Shown here: in pieces, positions 24,691-36,730 of the stretch
How positions within the stretch are numbered: the stretch's first letter is position 1
Layout: each line of letters opens with the position of its first letter
Source: Calliopum simillimum
Lineage: Eukaryota; Arthropoda; Insecta; Diptera; Lauxaniidae
Reading direction: 5' to 3'
Assembly (NCBI GenBank): GCA_951812925.1
Contig: OX638370.1
Span: 36,149,948-36,213,947, forward strand
DNA length: 64,000 nucleotides
The notes under the pieces: model-generated
What the model was told of the DNA's origin: nothing
Databases searched by the model: none
Seen by the model: only the letters and a program-made list of their open reading frames with translations
Program-made: the position numbers and the translations under genes

Positions 24691-27218
24691 TGGAAAATAT
24701 TATAAGAAACAATTAACACCAATCAATCAATCAATTTTATGCCTTAAAGTTCTTTTGTACATAAAGATGAATGAGTTATAGACGTTTTTAAAGGACTCTT
24801 TTAAACGGAATATGATTTTCAACCGAAAGTTCTGACTAAGGAGGAGAGGAGTGACTTTTGGGGCTGCTGCTCCTCACTGAAAGTATTTTTACGACTCATG
24901 GTGAGGAAATTGAATATTCATTAGACTAAGTGGCAGAGCTAGGAGGGAGAGAACGTAAGGGGCCAACACAGCACGCTCTTAAAACTGTGTTTCAGTTTTT
25001 AAGAACTACAAAATACTTTTCTGATCTTATAAAAAGGTTGCATGTTAACAACTATTCAAATGAATAGAACAACCTTTCGCGATTTGGTTTGGTTGAGAAG
25101 ATGATGCTGGCCTACACACTTGTCATCGTCATGCCAAAATTCCATGAATTAGAATACGAATTTCTTCAGGTGGATAGGCATCCAGCTTGTAAATGGCTGG
25201 CATAACGACGTAGAAAAGTGCACAAGCCCGGTGATTCAAAACGAAATCGCTCGACACATGGGACAGAATACAGCGATTATTTTTTATTTTCGAATTTGAC
25301 AAAAATGGTTCAACGGAAAAAAATTTCGTTAGAGAAATCGTAGTTTTTAGATGGAAAACAAAATTTAAGTTTTAACAAACAACCCTTTAAGTATAATTAA
25401 ATGATAAATAATGAATGAATAAGTTGGTGTAAAGGGAATTTAGTTTTTATTTTCATAAAAAAAAAAAACCTGTAATGAAAAACTTAAAATTTTAACTCAA
25501 TAAATTATCTTTAAATCTTGTAAATTCAAAATTTCGCTGAATTATAAGGGCATATAGATTTTTTTTTTACCTAGAATAAACTCATTTGAATTGAATGCGG
25601 GGAGTTGACTTTAATGTGGTAAATATATAAATGTGAAAAATCAAAAATTTATCCATCATGAATTAAAGAAAACAAAACAAATATTTATGATTCAAAAACG
25701 GGTTAAAGGGACCTTAAAATGTTGAAGTTTAAAAAAATTTAAAAACCATCAAGTTTAATATATTGACATTTTAAATACAAATACCATTTTGTGACATTGA
25801 TTTTGACATTAATTTACCAATTTATACCATTTTTAATCGTCAAACATTATTGTAATTAATATTTAATATTTTGAATATATTGTGATTTTAAGTATCTTGG
25901 TTTGTTATAATCAATATAGGTTTTCATTTTGAGAATATTTTATGCAATTTTACATATACAAATGTATTCTATAAAACAAAAAATAAACAATATTACTGAT
26001 TATATAATTCTTACCAAGCAAAGCAAACGCTTGTATTCCTATGCCAAAGTTGTTAATGGTGAAAAAGTTGTGATCCAGAGATGAAGTGACTTCCTTGTGA
26101 ATTTATAGCGCTGTTGGTAAAGTGGTGGCTGGCTGGCACACGTTCACAATGCATTTTTTGTAGACAAAAATCGCTTGGATATACAATACGTTTAGTAAAT
26201 TTTGTTTAAACATGTTTTATTTATCAATAGCATTTTTAATAAAAGTTTATATATTGCATTTAAATATTATTAAGTTACAAGTAGATTTTGTTGTATTTAC
26301 TCGCGTTGTTTTTTGTTTTTATCATTTTTTGTTTCTTTGCATTATTATTTAATAATAATTTCGCTAAATCAATTTCTAAACTCAATGTTTTTTTTTTTAT
26401 TTTATTACTAATTTAAATTTTCAAAATTGCAATGAAATTGTTGCAGTGAAAGTATTTTCTGTTTGATTTTATTTAATAATTTTTTTAAGAGCATGAAATA
26501 CTCTTTTTTGAAAACTTGTTTTGCTTCTTGACGTAGAAATACTTATCAAATTTCATTATTAATATTAATATATTATTATTTTTTAATTGTTACAACTATA
26601 ACTAACTAATAAGTGTTAGGGAAGCTAAGTGTGCTAAAAATTTAATTGTTGTTTTTGAATATAAACATTATTCATAGACGACGCAATTCATCATTCGCTT
26701 CACATTCATCTCAGACAAAACGCAGAATATTCTGTTTTGTTTTTGAGTTTTTTTGGTTTTTTTTTTTTTTTTTTCATTTTGACATTTTTTGTTTAAAAAT
26801 TTGCATTGAGTCTGTTAAGATTTTTGCTTATTAACTATAAATCATAATCATCGCACGCCAACATTTGATAGAGACCTCTGCAAAGAATGGTTTATGGTGG
26901 AGAATATGTTTTGTTATGTTATATATATAAAAAAAAACAAAAATAATAATATAAATAAATTATAGAAATAATGCAATTGTAGTAGGTAAATGACAAGTTT
27001 AAAATCGAAATGAATATATAGAGATATTTAAAAATCGATTGTTTTTAAAAATTAAATAAGTTTTAAATATATAGGTATAGCAATTTAAATTTTTTTTTTT
27101 TTTTCTTTTTATAAATATGAAATGCAAAAGAATCAAATCAATTTGTTTTTTTGTTTTTTACACAAAAGAAAAAAGTAATGATTAACGCTTACCAGGCAAA
27201 TATTTACATGCGCTTCAT
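24691..27218. other. Spacer and probable Psi 3' UTR
   Basis: No gene is recognised in 24691-25950. From about 26200 to 27218 the sequence downstream (minus sense) of the Psi stop is very AT-rich with many TTTATT (AATAAA on the minus strand). A long 3' UTR is plausible but its end cannot be fixed. Confidence 0.4.
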
Positions 27219-30200
27219 TTATTTCTTATCGTGTTTGTTTCCACCCGGCTTTTGTTGATTGCCACCATTGCCACCAGTACCGCCACTGTTACCACCACCA
27301 GGCGCACCGGGTTGTGGCGCACCAGGATAACCTCCAGGGGCGCCATAACCACCGTACGCTTGTTGCTGTTGTTGGTAGCCACCTTGGACGCCTCCAGGTT
27401 GTTGTCCAGCTGCAGCAGCTGCGGCATAATATTGAGAATACTGAGCATATTGGCTAGGGGTCATACCTTGTGGGTAACCTGGTTGTGCAACACCACCACC
27501 AGCTGGATTGCCACTTGGAGGATTGGCAGCGCCAGCTGCTGCATTGTTATTGCTGCTTGGAGCTGCAGCACCACCAGCTGAACTTCCCGCTTGGCCATTT
27601 TGTGGTTGCTGTTAAAAAAAAAAAAATTATAAATGGTTTTAAAAAAAATATTATCTTTTTGTATCAGAATTATTAAAATCCCTTAGGGTAGAGAACTTTT
27701 TGTGTTAGTGAGGCAATTATAAGTAAAATTTAAGTAGCTTTCCTTTGCAATAAGATATTTTTTTTTCATTTCATAGTCGTTGAAAATGATTCGAGTGAAA
27801 TTAGCGCCATTTATTTACAAACAAGGTATAGGTGGTAATGAAAAGGGAGTGAAACAGCCCCGCTCAGCTTACACAGACCACTTATGAAGCGAAACAGAAA
27901 AGGCTCCAATGTTTTTAAAGTTGAATTGAGTTTTTTCTAGTTTTTGAGCAGCCATTTACATTCAAAATTAAAGTGAATTCACATTGGGGGTTATCGTGAA
28001 TCAAGATTCCCTGGGAATTTTCTTAAACTGCAATAGAGAATGCACGGCAGTCCGAGAAAATTCCCCGGGAATCTTGATTCACGATAACCCCCATTATATT
28101 GATCACAATAGGAAAATAAGGCGGTGAAGTTCAACAATTTATGGGTCTTATCATGAATAAATAAATATTCTCGAGAATTTTTTCTCGAACTTTCTAGTAT
28201 GCAATCGCAAACCAAAATTTATTTGGATGGGTAAAACTCACTGGAAAGAAAGTAAGGTTATCGGCAATAATTTCGGCAGGGAATATTTTGACATTTATTG
28301 GAAGAAATTACTCTCCAATTTTATTTTTTTTTTTTTTTTTGACAGGGAATTTGAATCGCGAATAATGAATGCATGACAAATGAAGAACTTTTTTTTGTAC
28401 GGCAATTTTATAGCTTATTAAAATGCCTTTAATATGACACCAATATTTTTGCTATCTATTCAAGGGTTTCCAAGTTATATCCGGATCTTCCTGTGATATG
28501 AGGTGTGGCTAAAGTAAACTGGCTTCAATTTATCAATGAGAATAGCATTGTTACTTTTTACTTCATTTTTTTTTTTTTTTGATAAATGTTACTACTTCAG
28601 CTTCTCTGTAGTGTGAAGTTTGGAGATTAATGTGGCTGAACTCGTTGGCCGTCAGCAATCTTGTAATTTTACTTTGTTTTGGTTGTTTTATTTTGATTAT
28701 TTTTTTTTTTTTTTTTCAACCTTCTCTATTAAATCAAATGGAAAATATCAGGGCTGCATAGAAGTTCTTTGGCGAAAATTTGAAAAAAAAAAGTATCGCT
28801 GCTAGAAAAAGAATTTCCATTTCCAAAATATTCGCGATTGCAAATGCTCCCACTCGAGAAAGGAAAATATTCTTGAGAGATAAATTCATGATAAGGCCCC
28901 ATAAGTCGAAAAAAATACGAGTTCATTTTTATTGAATAGTTGAATTATGCATCGCCATGGTTTATTTTTTTATTGAAAATAAATATAATCTGACATTCAT
29001 AAAAAGATACGATAATAAATAAAAAATTTTAAAAGTCTATTTTAATCGAAAAACAAAAACAAAAACAATTTTAGTTTACACATTCATGAAATTAAAAATT
29101 TATAAAATTTTTAAGTTAACTTTATGAAAATTGCCACTTTTCAATTAAGTCATTTAAAGCAATTGATTTCTTTTGCAGAATTAAAGCATTGACAATGGAT
29201 CAAGTCAAAAATTTTTCAACTATATATAATATAGTTACTATAAATAGTACATAAAAAACATAAAATTAAAATACCAGAAACGTTCACCTAATTTCTAATA
29301 GTTTCTGTAGATTTATGTAAATAATTTGGCCTTGAGGGCTTAATAATTACAAATTTGAATCAAAATTTAGATGAAATGAATTGTTTAGTTTTGCTTCATA
29401 TACAAATATATGGTATTTGAAACGACGCGATTAAGTGCATGCACATTACTTATAAATATATATTATCCCTTATATAAAATAATTAATTAGGGATTTAGCT
29501 CATTGCGACAAAGTTATCAGGGTAGTTATATGTAGTCACCAGATATAAAGTTTTTTTTTATATTTCCATACCCTGCGCGTAAATAAACGTTACTAAATTG
29601 TTATTTCAATATCCTTTCTTACATACCTTCATTTGTTTTTCAATAGCTTCAGCTTCTTCATTTTTTCCTATACTACGATAATATTCAGCCCACTGTGCAC
29701 TATAATCTTGTCCTTGACCGGCAGCAGCTGCAGCTTGCTGTTGTTGTGGTTGCTGCTGTTGTTGTTGAGCCATTGCAGCCATTTGTTGTGGAGCTGAAAC
29801 TGCAGGATTAGCTGTTAATTAAAATTGTTTCAAATTCATGTAGATGAAACAGAATACATTCCATTTATATAAAAATTACCTGCTGCTTGTTTTGCCTTTA
29901 ATTGTTGTTCAATCATATCTGCTTCTCGATGCATTCCCATTGATCTATGTAATTTTATAGTTTGTATTTCATTCAAAATTTAATGATAATGTGTTAAATT
30001 TGCATACTTATAATATTCAATCCATTGTGCTGAATAATCAGCACCTCCAGCAGCTGCTGATGCTGCTGCACTAGCAGCACCCATTTGAGCGCCAGCCATC
30101 TGTTGTTGCTGCTGTTGTTGTTGTTGCTGAACTTGATCACCACCCCAACCGCCTTGCTGTGAATAACCGCCCCATTGCTGTTGCTGCTGTTGTTGTTGTT

Positions 30201-33200
30201 GGTATGCAGCACTTGGATCACCTTGCATTGGATAACCGCCTTGCTGTTGTTGCTGCTGCTGTTGATGTCCTCCTTGCTGATGTGGTGGAGCATTACCAAT
30301 GGGTTTGCGACTAAGAATTGGCAGTTCCATATTAATTTTTTCAGCAATCATTTGACGTGCTGCTTCATTTTGTTCAGCAGTGCCTTTGCATTTGAAAAGT
30401 TTTTCAGAAGGTGGATTAACCGCTGCTCGGTCCATTTCACAATAGGCACCGGTTTGTTGATTTATTAGCTTAATTGTTTCACCACCACGACCAATAACAA
30501 TCTAATAACATGAAATCGTAGAGTTTAATAGAAAAAAGTTAAGTATTAAATGCTTAATACTTACACCACATTTTGATGCTGGCACAGAGAATGTAATTTC
30601 CTCACGTGCAGGCTGCTGTGTATGATTAACGCCATAACCGTAGCCATAATTGGAATTAGCGCTATCGCCGCCAGCAGATCCATTATTAGAATTTCTATTT
30701 CTTTGCTAAAAAATTGAATATCTTCATAATAATTTCATAAATTTATAAAACTAATATATATAATTTACCAGCATATTCTCAATTAAACCTTCAATTGTTC
30801 TCTTCGCATCATCGACCTGTTGTCGTGTGCCTTGTATAACGCAACGTCGATCACCAGGTTCATCATTTTTACCCTGTATAAATTGTAATTTGCAGCCGCA
30901 TTCCGTTTGAATTTTACGTATCATGTCACCACCTTTGCCAATAACCACACCTACGGCTATTTTAGGCACAAACACTTCAGCGGATTCACCTCCACCGCCA
31001 CCCATTCCACCATTAAAGCCACCGCTACCACCGTGACCCATGCCACCACCGCCACCACCACTGTTCATGCCGCCCATGCCACCAGCGTTGGAACGATTAA
31101 CGGCCTGTGGTTCTTTATCGGCAATTAGTTCAAGTACCAATTGCTTGGCATGCTCGATTTTTTGTGCATCACCAGAGATGCGCAGTGGTTTCTGAAAATT
31201 AAAATATTTATATATTGCGAGCCCTACATATGCCTATGTTAATTACTTACAATAACTTCTTGGTTGGGTCCTTCTTGTATAATAACCATTTTGGCGCCAG
31301 TCTTTTCTTGCAATTGTTTAATGGTATCACCACCTTTGCCAATGACCAAGCCAACTTTAGTGCCAGGTATCATAATTTCTTGATATGGTGGATAGCCTGA
31401 CGGACCCGGTGGTGGCATGTTTATAGTAAGAACTACTTCAATATTGCCACCACCATTTTGGTTAGCTAACTGTTGTATCATTTCACGTCCCTTAGAGACG
31501 GTTTCACGTGAGCCACGTAGAGTACAAAGTGTTTCTGAATAAATACAAAATTTTCAACATATAAATTTAATGTAATTAAATGATCGAACGATACTCGATA
31601 CGATTACTATTTAAGAATTTGAGAATCAAAAGAAAAAATAAATAAAAAAATCGAAATCTGACAGATTTCCGAAAGTTGAAATTTAATCGGAGATTTTAAA
31701 TGATGAGTCGATATTTTGGAAGAAGTAATTTAATCAAAACTAATACAAAACTATAACAAAATAATTATAGAAGTAGTGATTGATAATTTGAAATGTCTGC
31801 GAACCCTTCTTTGATTTCTCAACATGATATAAAAAGAATCATTGGACTGATTTTAGTCGAACTTTGACGGAAAAGCAATGGTTTAGAAAGTTAAGACATT
31901 ATTACACCGTCAGACAAAATTCAACTTTTGCATAGCTGAAAAAAAAAAAAAAAAAAAAAACAATATATTCTGAAAATATAGCTAAAAATAATTTATACGT
32001 GTCTTCCGGATTTTCTGGATTAGGTCGAAATTTTTTTTTTAATCGGCCTTTGAAGTTTTCTATACATGTTGAGTTGAGTCGACACACTTAATTTCACGAT
32101 CCTTACATCTGAGGTATTTCGTGTCTTCTGAAGACTTATGGAGGATGTTAAGGGGAATATTTTTATAGAAAACATTTCCCCTCTACATCCCCCACAAATG
32201 GGTAATTTTTGAACATTTCTCAAAAAGATATAAAAATTACCCCTTACACAATGGAATAATGGATCATTATGTACCACAGAAATATTTGACATAAAATTTC
32301 ACTTATAGTTGCCAAACACTAAAAAGTCGAAAATTCACCGCGAAGGCCAAAATATCGTCAATATCAATGAAGACCCCACATTTCATGTTAATGAAATTTT
32401 TTAACTATTATACTTAAGTTTTAAGCATTTCTCGACTTCGGTGACCCCTATTGTATATTTTATCCCATTATAACCCGTTTTTTTTTTTTTTTTTTTTTGG
32501 GAAAAGGGGTCAACGGACCCCACAACAAACAGGATATAATGGGTTAATGTATTTTAAAAAAATGCTCTTTATGTGATTTTGCTATCACCTTGGGACAACA
32601 AGTTTTATCCAAAACGAGTTTCACCAAGCCATTTTATAAAAACATCGGCTTGATGCGCTTTTTATTTTAATAAGATCTTAAAAATACTCTGAGTGAGTGA
32701 ATCGTACATTTCAAATTTTTCACCTAAAATTTCATTACGGAATCGTATGATTTTTGACTCCATGGCGTCATTTTCAAATGGTCAGAACTTCAGTATCGAC
32801 CAATTGACAGCTTATTTTGAAGGCGAATGGTACTATTCATACAGATCTTGAAAGACTCAAAACTTTTAAATCATTTAGATAAAAGTTAAAATAAAAAAAC
32901 TTTGATTTTTTTTGAAATTAAAGTTTTAAAAAACCTTTCAGTAAAACTTATATTCTAAGATTTTAAAAACTTGTATCCTTAAATGACCAGATGTGTCTCT
33001 GACCCCTCTAAGTGACCAATTTCTGCCCATTTTGTGAAAAAAAATTACTGCACCATTCCATGAGAAAAGGTCAAAAATATATTTTGGACATGACCAGAGG
33101 TGTTTCGACCTCTCTGTGTCCGTTTTTTGTCCATTTTTGAAAAAAAAAAAAAATTATCGTATTAATCGATGAAGAAAGGTATCTCCGACCCATTTTAATG

Positions 33201-35354
33201 ACCGTTTTGGACCCATTTTTGCATAAAAATTTTGCTACATCAATCGGTGGGGAAAGGACGAAAATATATTTTGGGCATGACCAGAGATGTCTCCGACCCC
33301 TCCCCTCCTCCTCTATTAAGTAGCCGTTTTTGAAAAAAACAAAATTTCCACCAATTGATGAATAAAGGTCGAAAATGTATTTTGAACATGAACAGAGATG
33401 TCTCCGATCACCGTAAGTGGGAATCGTGGTTAACCACAAAACAAAAATTAATCTGTGTCCTTTGTTATTAAAGACATTTCCATTTTCCCCGTTGAAAGGC
33501 TGTGACATGCCCACTAAAAGCTAAAATTGTTTGATATTATTCTTAGAGCTCGGTCTACTCCATCCGAAATTTATAAAAACTAGAATCGCCACAAAAGTAT
33601 TATAAAAGCTTTTTATCTTCCCTAGTATAATTCAAGCGAAATATATGCTTTATCCTTTTTTTAGCTCTGTGTGACAGTGTACTACATATCGATACCTTAG
33701 AGCGCTATAGTCCTATCTCCACTTTTTGCGATTTTGAGATTTTTGCAGTTATGGCATCATTGTGGGCTTCTTTACCGTGTGGAAAACTGTGTGATGTCAA
33801 AATACCACTAAAATACCAAAATATTTGAAAACTAAGAAAAATCCTATCTCCAAACTGTAATTTTTTCAAGAGCGCTACTGTCCTATCTCCACTGAATATT
33901 CAAATAAGTCACATTTTTAAAAAAAATTCTTCGGTTTTTCGCGTGTTTTTCACGTTTCATGACTATTTGCAACATTTTAGTGAACGTATTTGGTTACACC
34001 CAAGGCTCTACTGTTGTTTGTCGGAACCAAATAAAATTCAAAAATTCAAAAAAAAAAAAAAAAATCGTTTTTTTCGTGTTTTCCACGCGTTTTATGACTT
34101 TTTTCGACATTTTAGTGGAAAAAATTCAAAAAATGTACTAAATACGACGTTTTTTTCAATAGAAGTGGAATTCTGTATATGGGCAAAAGTAATGACACAT
34201 TATAAATTGGCTGGGATTTCGTTAGAAATTAATTAAATTGGTTAAAAACATTAAATTATGTTAACAGATACTATAGGTAAAAATATTGCATGCATCGTTA
34301 TATCAAAATAGCAGCCAATCCTTAATAACCACTGTTTGAAATCTTCTTTTTGCATTTCCCAACAATTGGAAAAATTGAGATAGGACTATAGCGCTCTAAG
34401 GTATCGATATGTTGTTGTTAATATTGAAAAATTTGTATTTAATGTTACCTGGCTTAAAATTAAAATATGAATATAGTTTTAACTTTGTGCATATCTACAC
34501 ACAAATACTTTCTCATTAGGGGGCGGTGTCACACCCTATTAAAAAAATATCATTTTTAAGGGTTCAGCCTAACTCAAAACCGAATTTCATAAAAATCGAT
34601 GCAGCGCATTTAAGTATCTATATAACAATTATCTACCGCTTAACAAATAAACAAATTTGAAACAGAGAAAAACATATTAACAGAGGGTTCAGTAGTTTTT
34701 ATGTGATGGCATTACAAAGAAACTGTCAACATTTTTATATATACGTATACAAGATTTAACTTTATTTAATTTACCTGAATCCTGCGACAATTGCACCTTG
34801 CAACCAGATTCCGCTTGTATGTGAGATAAAGTTTCGTTACTACCGCGACCAACCATGTGACCAACAATGGAACTGGGATAGCGAATCTGTTCTTCGCAGG
34901 TTGTACCTGCGGTAGCTGCTAAACGTGCAGCAACCGCTGCTGCTTGAGCTAATGCTTGTGACATGTTAGCGGGTCCACCAGCGCCCGAACCGGGATTGGA
35001 ATTATTTGAATGTTGCGAATATGAATCTTGTCCAGGACTGGTAAATTTCTTTGATTCAGGTCCACCAGAATCAAGATCATCATGGGAACGTTTAAAGCCG
35101 CCGCTGCCAACACCACCGCCACCACCTTGCTGAGCAGTCGGTTGAATTTTAGCAGCAATCTAAAAAAACGTACAGGCAATGGTGGGGGCGTTATACATAT
35201 ATGTAGGTACATAGATTATAGATTTTTCCCGAAAGTTTTGTTAAATTTCACTTAATTGCTATTTTACCTGTTTAGCGCGTTGCAAGGCTGCTGCAAATGC
35301 TTGCGATTGATTTATACTTCCTTGCGGCGGTGCTACCGACGAATAATCACTCAT
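27219..35354 (-). CDS. Psi: P-element somatic inhibitor, four-KH RNA-binding protein (Psi)
   Basis: Exons in transcript order are 35354-35268, 35159-34775, 31534-31251, 31191-30769, 30705-30565, 30501-30008, 29944-29880, 29811-29627 and 27608-27219. Phase is continuous and about 817 aa result. KH1 (about 118-190) is atypical, with GRGS. KH2 (about 205-272) has VIGKGGDTIKQLQEKTGA. KH3 (about 322-391) has VIGKGGDMIRKIQTECG. KH4 (about 430-500) has VIGRGGETIKLINQQTGA. A Gly-rich linker precedes KH3, and a Gln-rich region follows KH4. Then come two FUBP/PSI C-terminal motifs, YSAQWIEYYKSMGMHREAD and YSAQWAEYYRSIGKNEEAE. In Drosophila PSI these short motifs bind U1-70K, and the protein represses P-element IVS3 splicing and binds Mxc/MYC-related promoters less certainly. 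The 3.2-kb intron 2 and 2.0-kb intron 8 hold transposon remnants. Confidence 0.92.
27986..28092. mobile_element. 107-bp hairpin MITE in Psi intron 8
   Basis: GGGGGTTATCGTGAATCAAG on the left is perfectly inverted at the right end as CTTGATTCACGATAACCCCC. Pairing continues into ATTCCC[TC]GGGAATTTTCT. ATT flanks both ends, a possible 3-bp target duplication. The terminus resembles that of 28142-28901. Confidence 0.8.
28142..28901. mobile_element. 760-bp MITE of the GGGCCTTATCATGAAT family (Psi intron 8)
   Basis: The left TGGGTCTTATCATGAATAAA and right (complement of) TAAATTCATGATAAGGCCCC form the termini, each followed inward by a CTCGAG/CTTGAG motif. The internal block GTGTGAAGTTTGGAGATTA followed by TTGTAATTTTACTTTGTTTT also occurs in 51173-51550. 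The two therefore belong to one non-autonomous family. No coding capacity. Confidence 0.7.
32464..32543. mobile_element. 80-bp piggyBac-like MITE
   Basis: It begins CCCATTATAACCC and ends GGATATAATGGG. The right flank is TTAA (32544-32547) and the left flank is TTAT (32460-32463), a decayed TTAA target. CCC...GGG ends on TTAA are the piggyBac pattern. Confidence 0.45.
32980..33440. repeat. Tandem repeats, unit about 100-110 bp (Psi intron 2)
   Basis: Variants of TGACCAGAGATGTCTCCGACC occur near 32983, 33090, 33278 and 33388, with a shorter relative near 33180. Each is followed by CCCATTTTTG-like and GGTCGAAAATATATTTTG-like segments. Confidence 0.55.
33684..34414. mobile_element. 731-bp element with inverted ACATATCGATACCTTAGAGC ends
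   Basis: The left ACATATCGATACCTTAGAGC and GCTATAGTCCTATCTCCA are inverted at the right end (TTGAGATAGGACTATAGC, GCTCTAAGGTATCGATATGT). The termini are about 36 bp. Another GAGCGCTACTGTCCTATCTC lies inside near 33870. No transposase is seen. Confidence 0.75.
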
Positions 35355-35799
35355 TTTAATCAAATAAAATTTTTTTTTCTTTCTTCAAATTTGCAAACGA
35401 GGCAAGATCGTACACAATAAAATTGTTATTTTTAATGTCTATTGCAAAGCACTATCCACGTTATCAAAACAAGCTTAATGTTTGTTAATGTATGTTTTGG
35501 ATTTTCTTTCTTTTTAAAGAAATTTTAACTTTTTTCTTTTTAATGTTCAGGAAAAAGTGCACGCTTTTTTTGATAAATGGAAATGGCGGCGTTTAAGATT
35601 ACAAGAAAAATTCTCAAGAAAATAAGCAAGAAAGAGATAACAATATAGATACTCTCACGGCGAATTCATAATGCTATTCCAAAATTGTAAAAGAATAAAT
35701 GAAAGTAAAATTAGACTGCGCCACCCACCCATTCAGAAAATTTTTTCATATTAAATAACAGCAAGGTCAAAAAATTCGTAAAAATTAGTATAACTTTAA
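35355..35799. other. Psi 5' flank
   Basis: This lies between the Psi start codon and the Harbinger element. It holds the Psi 5' UTR and core promoter, but no motif stands out enough to name. Confidence 0.4.
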
Positions 35800-36730
35800 G
35801 AGCCAGTTCACACGACAAACTAAATTGTCGGGAAACTAAATAGTCTGAATCGGGTTTGAGTTTGTGTCAAATTTTGTGTGGATTTTTTGTCGGGCGATTG
35901 CTCGCAGATTGTATAAAATGTTAAAGAGAAAGGTTGTGTTGTGCGCAGCGGCAATCGTCACAAGAAGATTAAAGAAAATAAAAAAATTACGCGCATTTTG
36001 GGTACAACCAATTTACAGCGATAGACTTGTAAAAGGAAAATTTTATACACTTCGCAGGAAGCTACTTGAATACCCTAAGCAATTTTTTCGTTTTTACAGG
36101 ATGACTGTGCCAAGTTTCAACGAGCTTGCACATTTGATTAAACCATGGATAGAAAAACAAGACACCATTATGTGGCTTGCAGTCCCAGTGGAAGAACGAC
36201 TGAGCGTTACACTAAGGTAATGGAAGATCCAGGTATAGCTTTTGTAAAAACACCAGCATTTCCCGGTGTGCGTTGAAATAGTCTCAGAAATTTGGCGTGT
36301 TTTATGTTGAGGTGCTTGACGCAGCCCAATGGAGAAAGTTTCCTTTACACACGAACAAAAGTCAAAATGCACACCACAGGAAATAAATATAATTAAATTC
36401 TTTATTCAGACTATTAATCGATTGTACAGATTATTAATTAAATTTACTTGTTGTTAAAAGCGGCTCTAATATATTTTGACGTTCTTTAATCTTTGACGTT
36501 CGTTGAGTTATGAGCAAAACCGATAGTTTAGTCTGCCGTGTGGGCGCTTGTTTATGCAGCAATGGAGAATTGACCTCTAGACGATTTTTTAGTCGGGTTG
36601 CGATCGTTTCTCAATCTGCCTGAGAATAAGATTTTTTAATCGCCCGATAGCAAATCGCACGTGCTCTCATATGCCGCCACCGAGAATATAACTATCGCCC
36701 GACAGTTTAATCGTGTGTGTGAACCGGCTC
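35800..36730 (+). mobile_element. Deleted PIF/Harbinger element
   Basis: The 931-bp element has ends GAGCC[AG]GTTCACAC in inverted orientation, continued by ACTAAATTGTCGGG / CCCGACAGTTTAAT. TAA is duplicated at 35797-35799 and 36731-36733, the 3-bp target typical of PIF/Harbinger. It encloses only the N-terminal part of a transposase (35864-36220). It lies 446 bp upstream of the Psi start codon. Confidence 0.82.
35864..36220 (+). pseudogene. Harbinger transposase N-terminal fragment
   Basis: There are 118 codons. FWVQPIYSDRLVKGKFYTL, FFRFYRMTVPSFNELAHL and VPVEERLSVTLR follow the order of the N-terminal region of insect Harbinger transposases (as in HARBI1-like proteins). The DDE catalytic domain is absent because the frame stops at 36220, and the remaining element length cannot hold it. 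This is a deletion derivative. Confidence 0.7.

Larger units (their letters stand above)
31535..34774 (-). other. Psi intron 2 (3.24 kb) filled with repeats
   Basis: It contains a small TTAA-type MITE (32464-32543), tandem repeats (32980-33440), a 731-bp inverted-repeat element (33684-34414) and one unit of the GC-rich palindromic repeat (about 34518-34640). An open frame of 147 codons at 33071-33514 on the minus strand is a translation of the tandem repeats. No nested gene is supported. Confidence 0.7.

Noticed and set aside
33071..33514. 147-codon open frame on the minus strand in Psi intron 2
   Set aside because: It is a translation of the 100-110-bp tandem repeats, with repetitive peptide and no domain.
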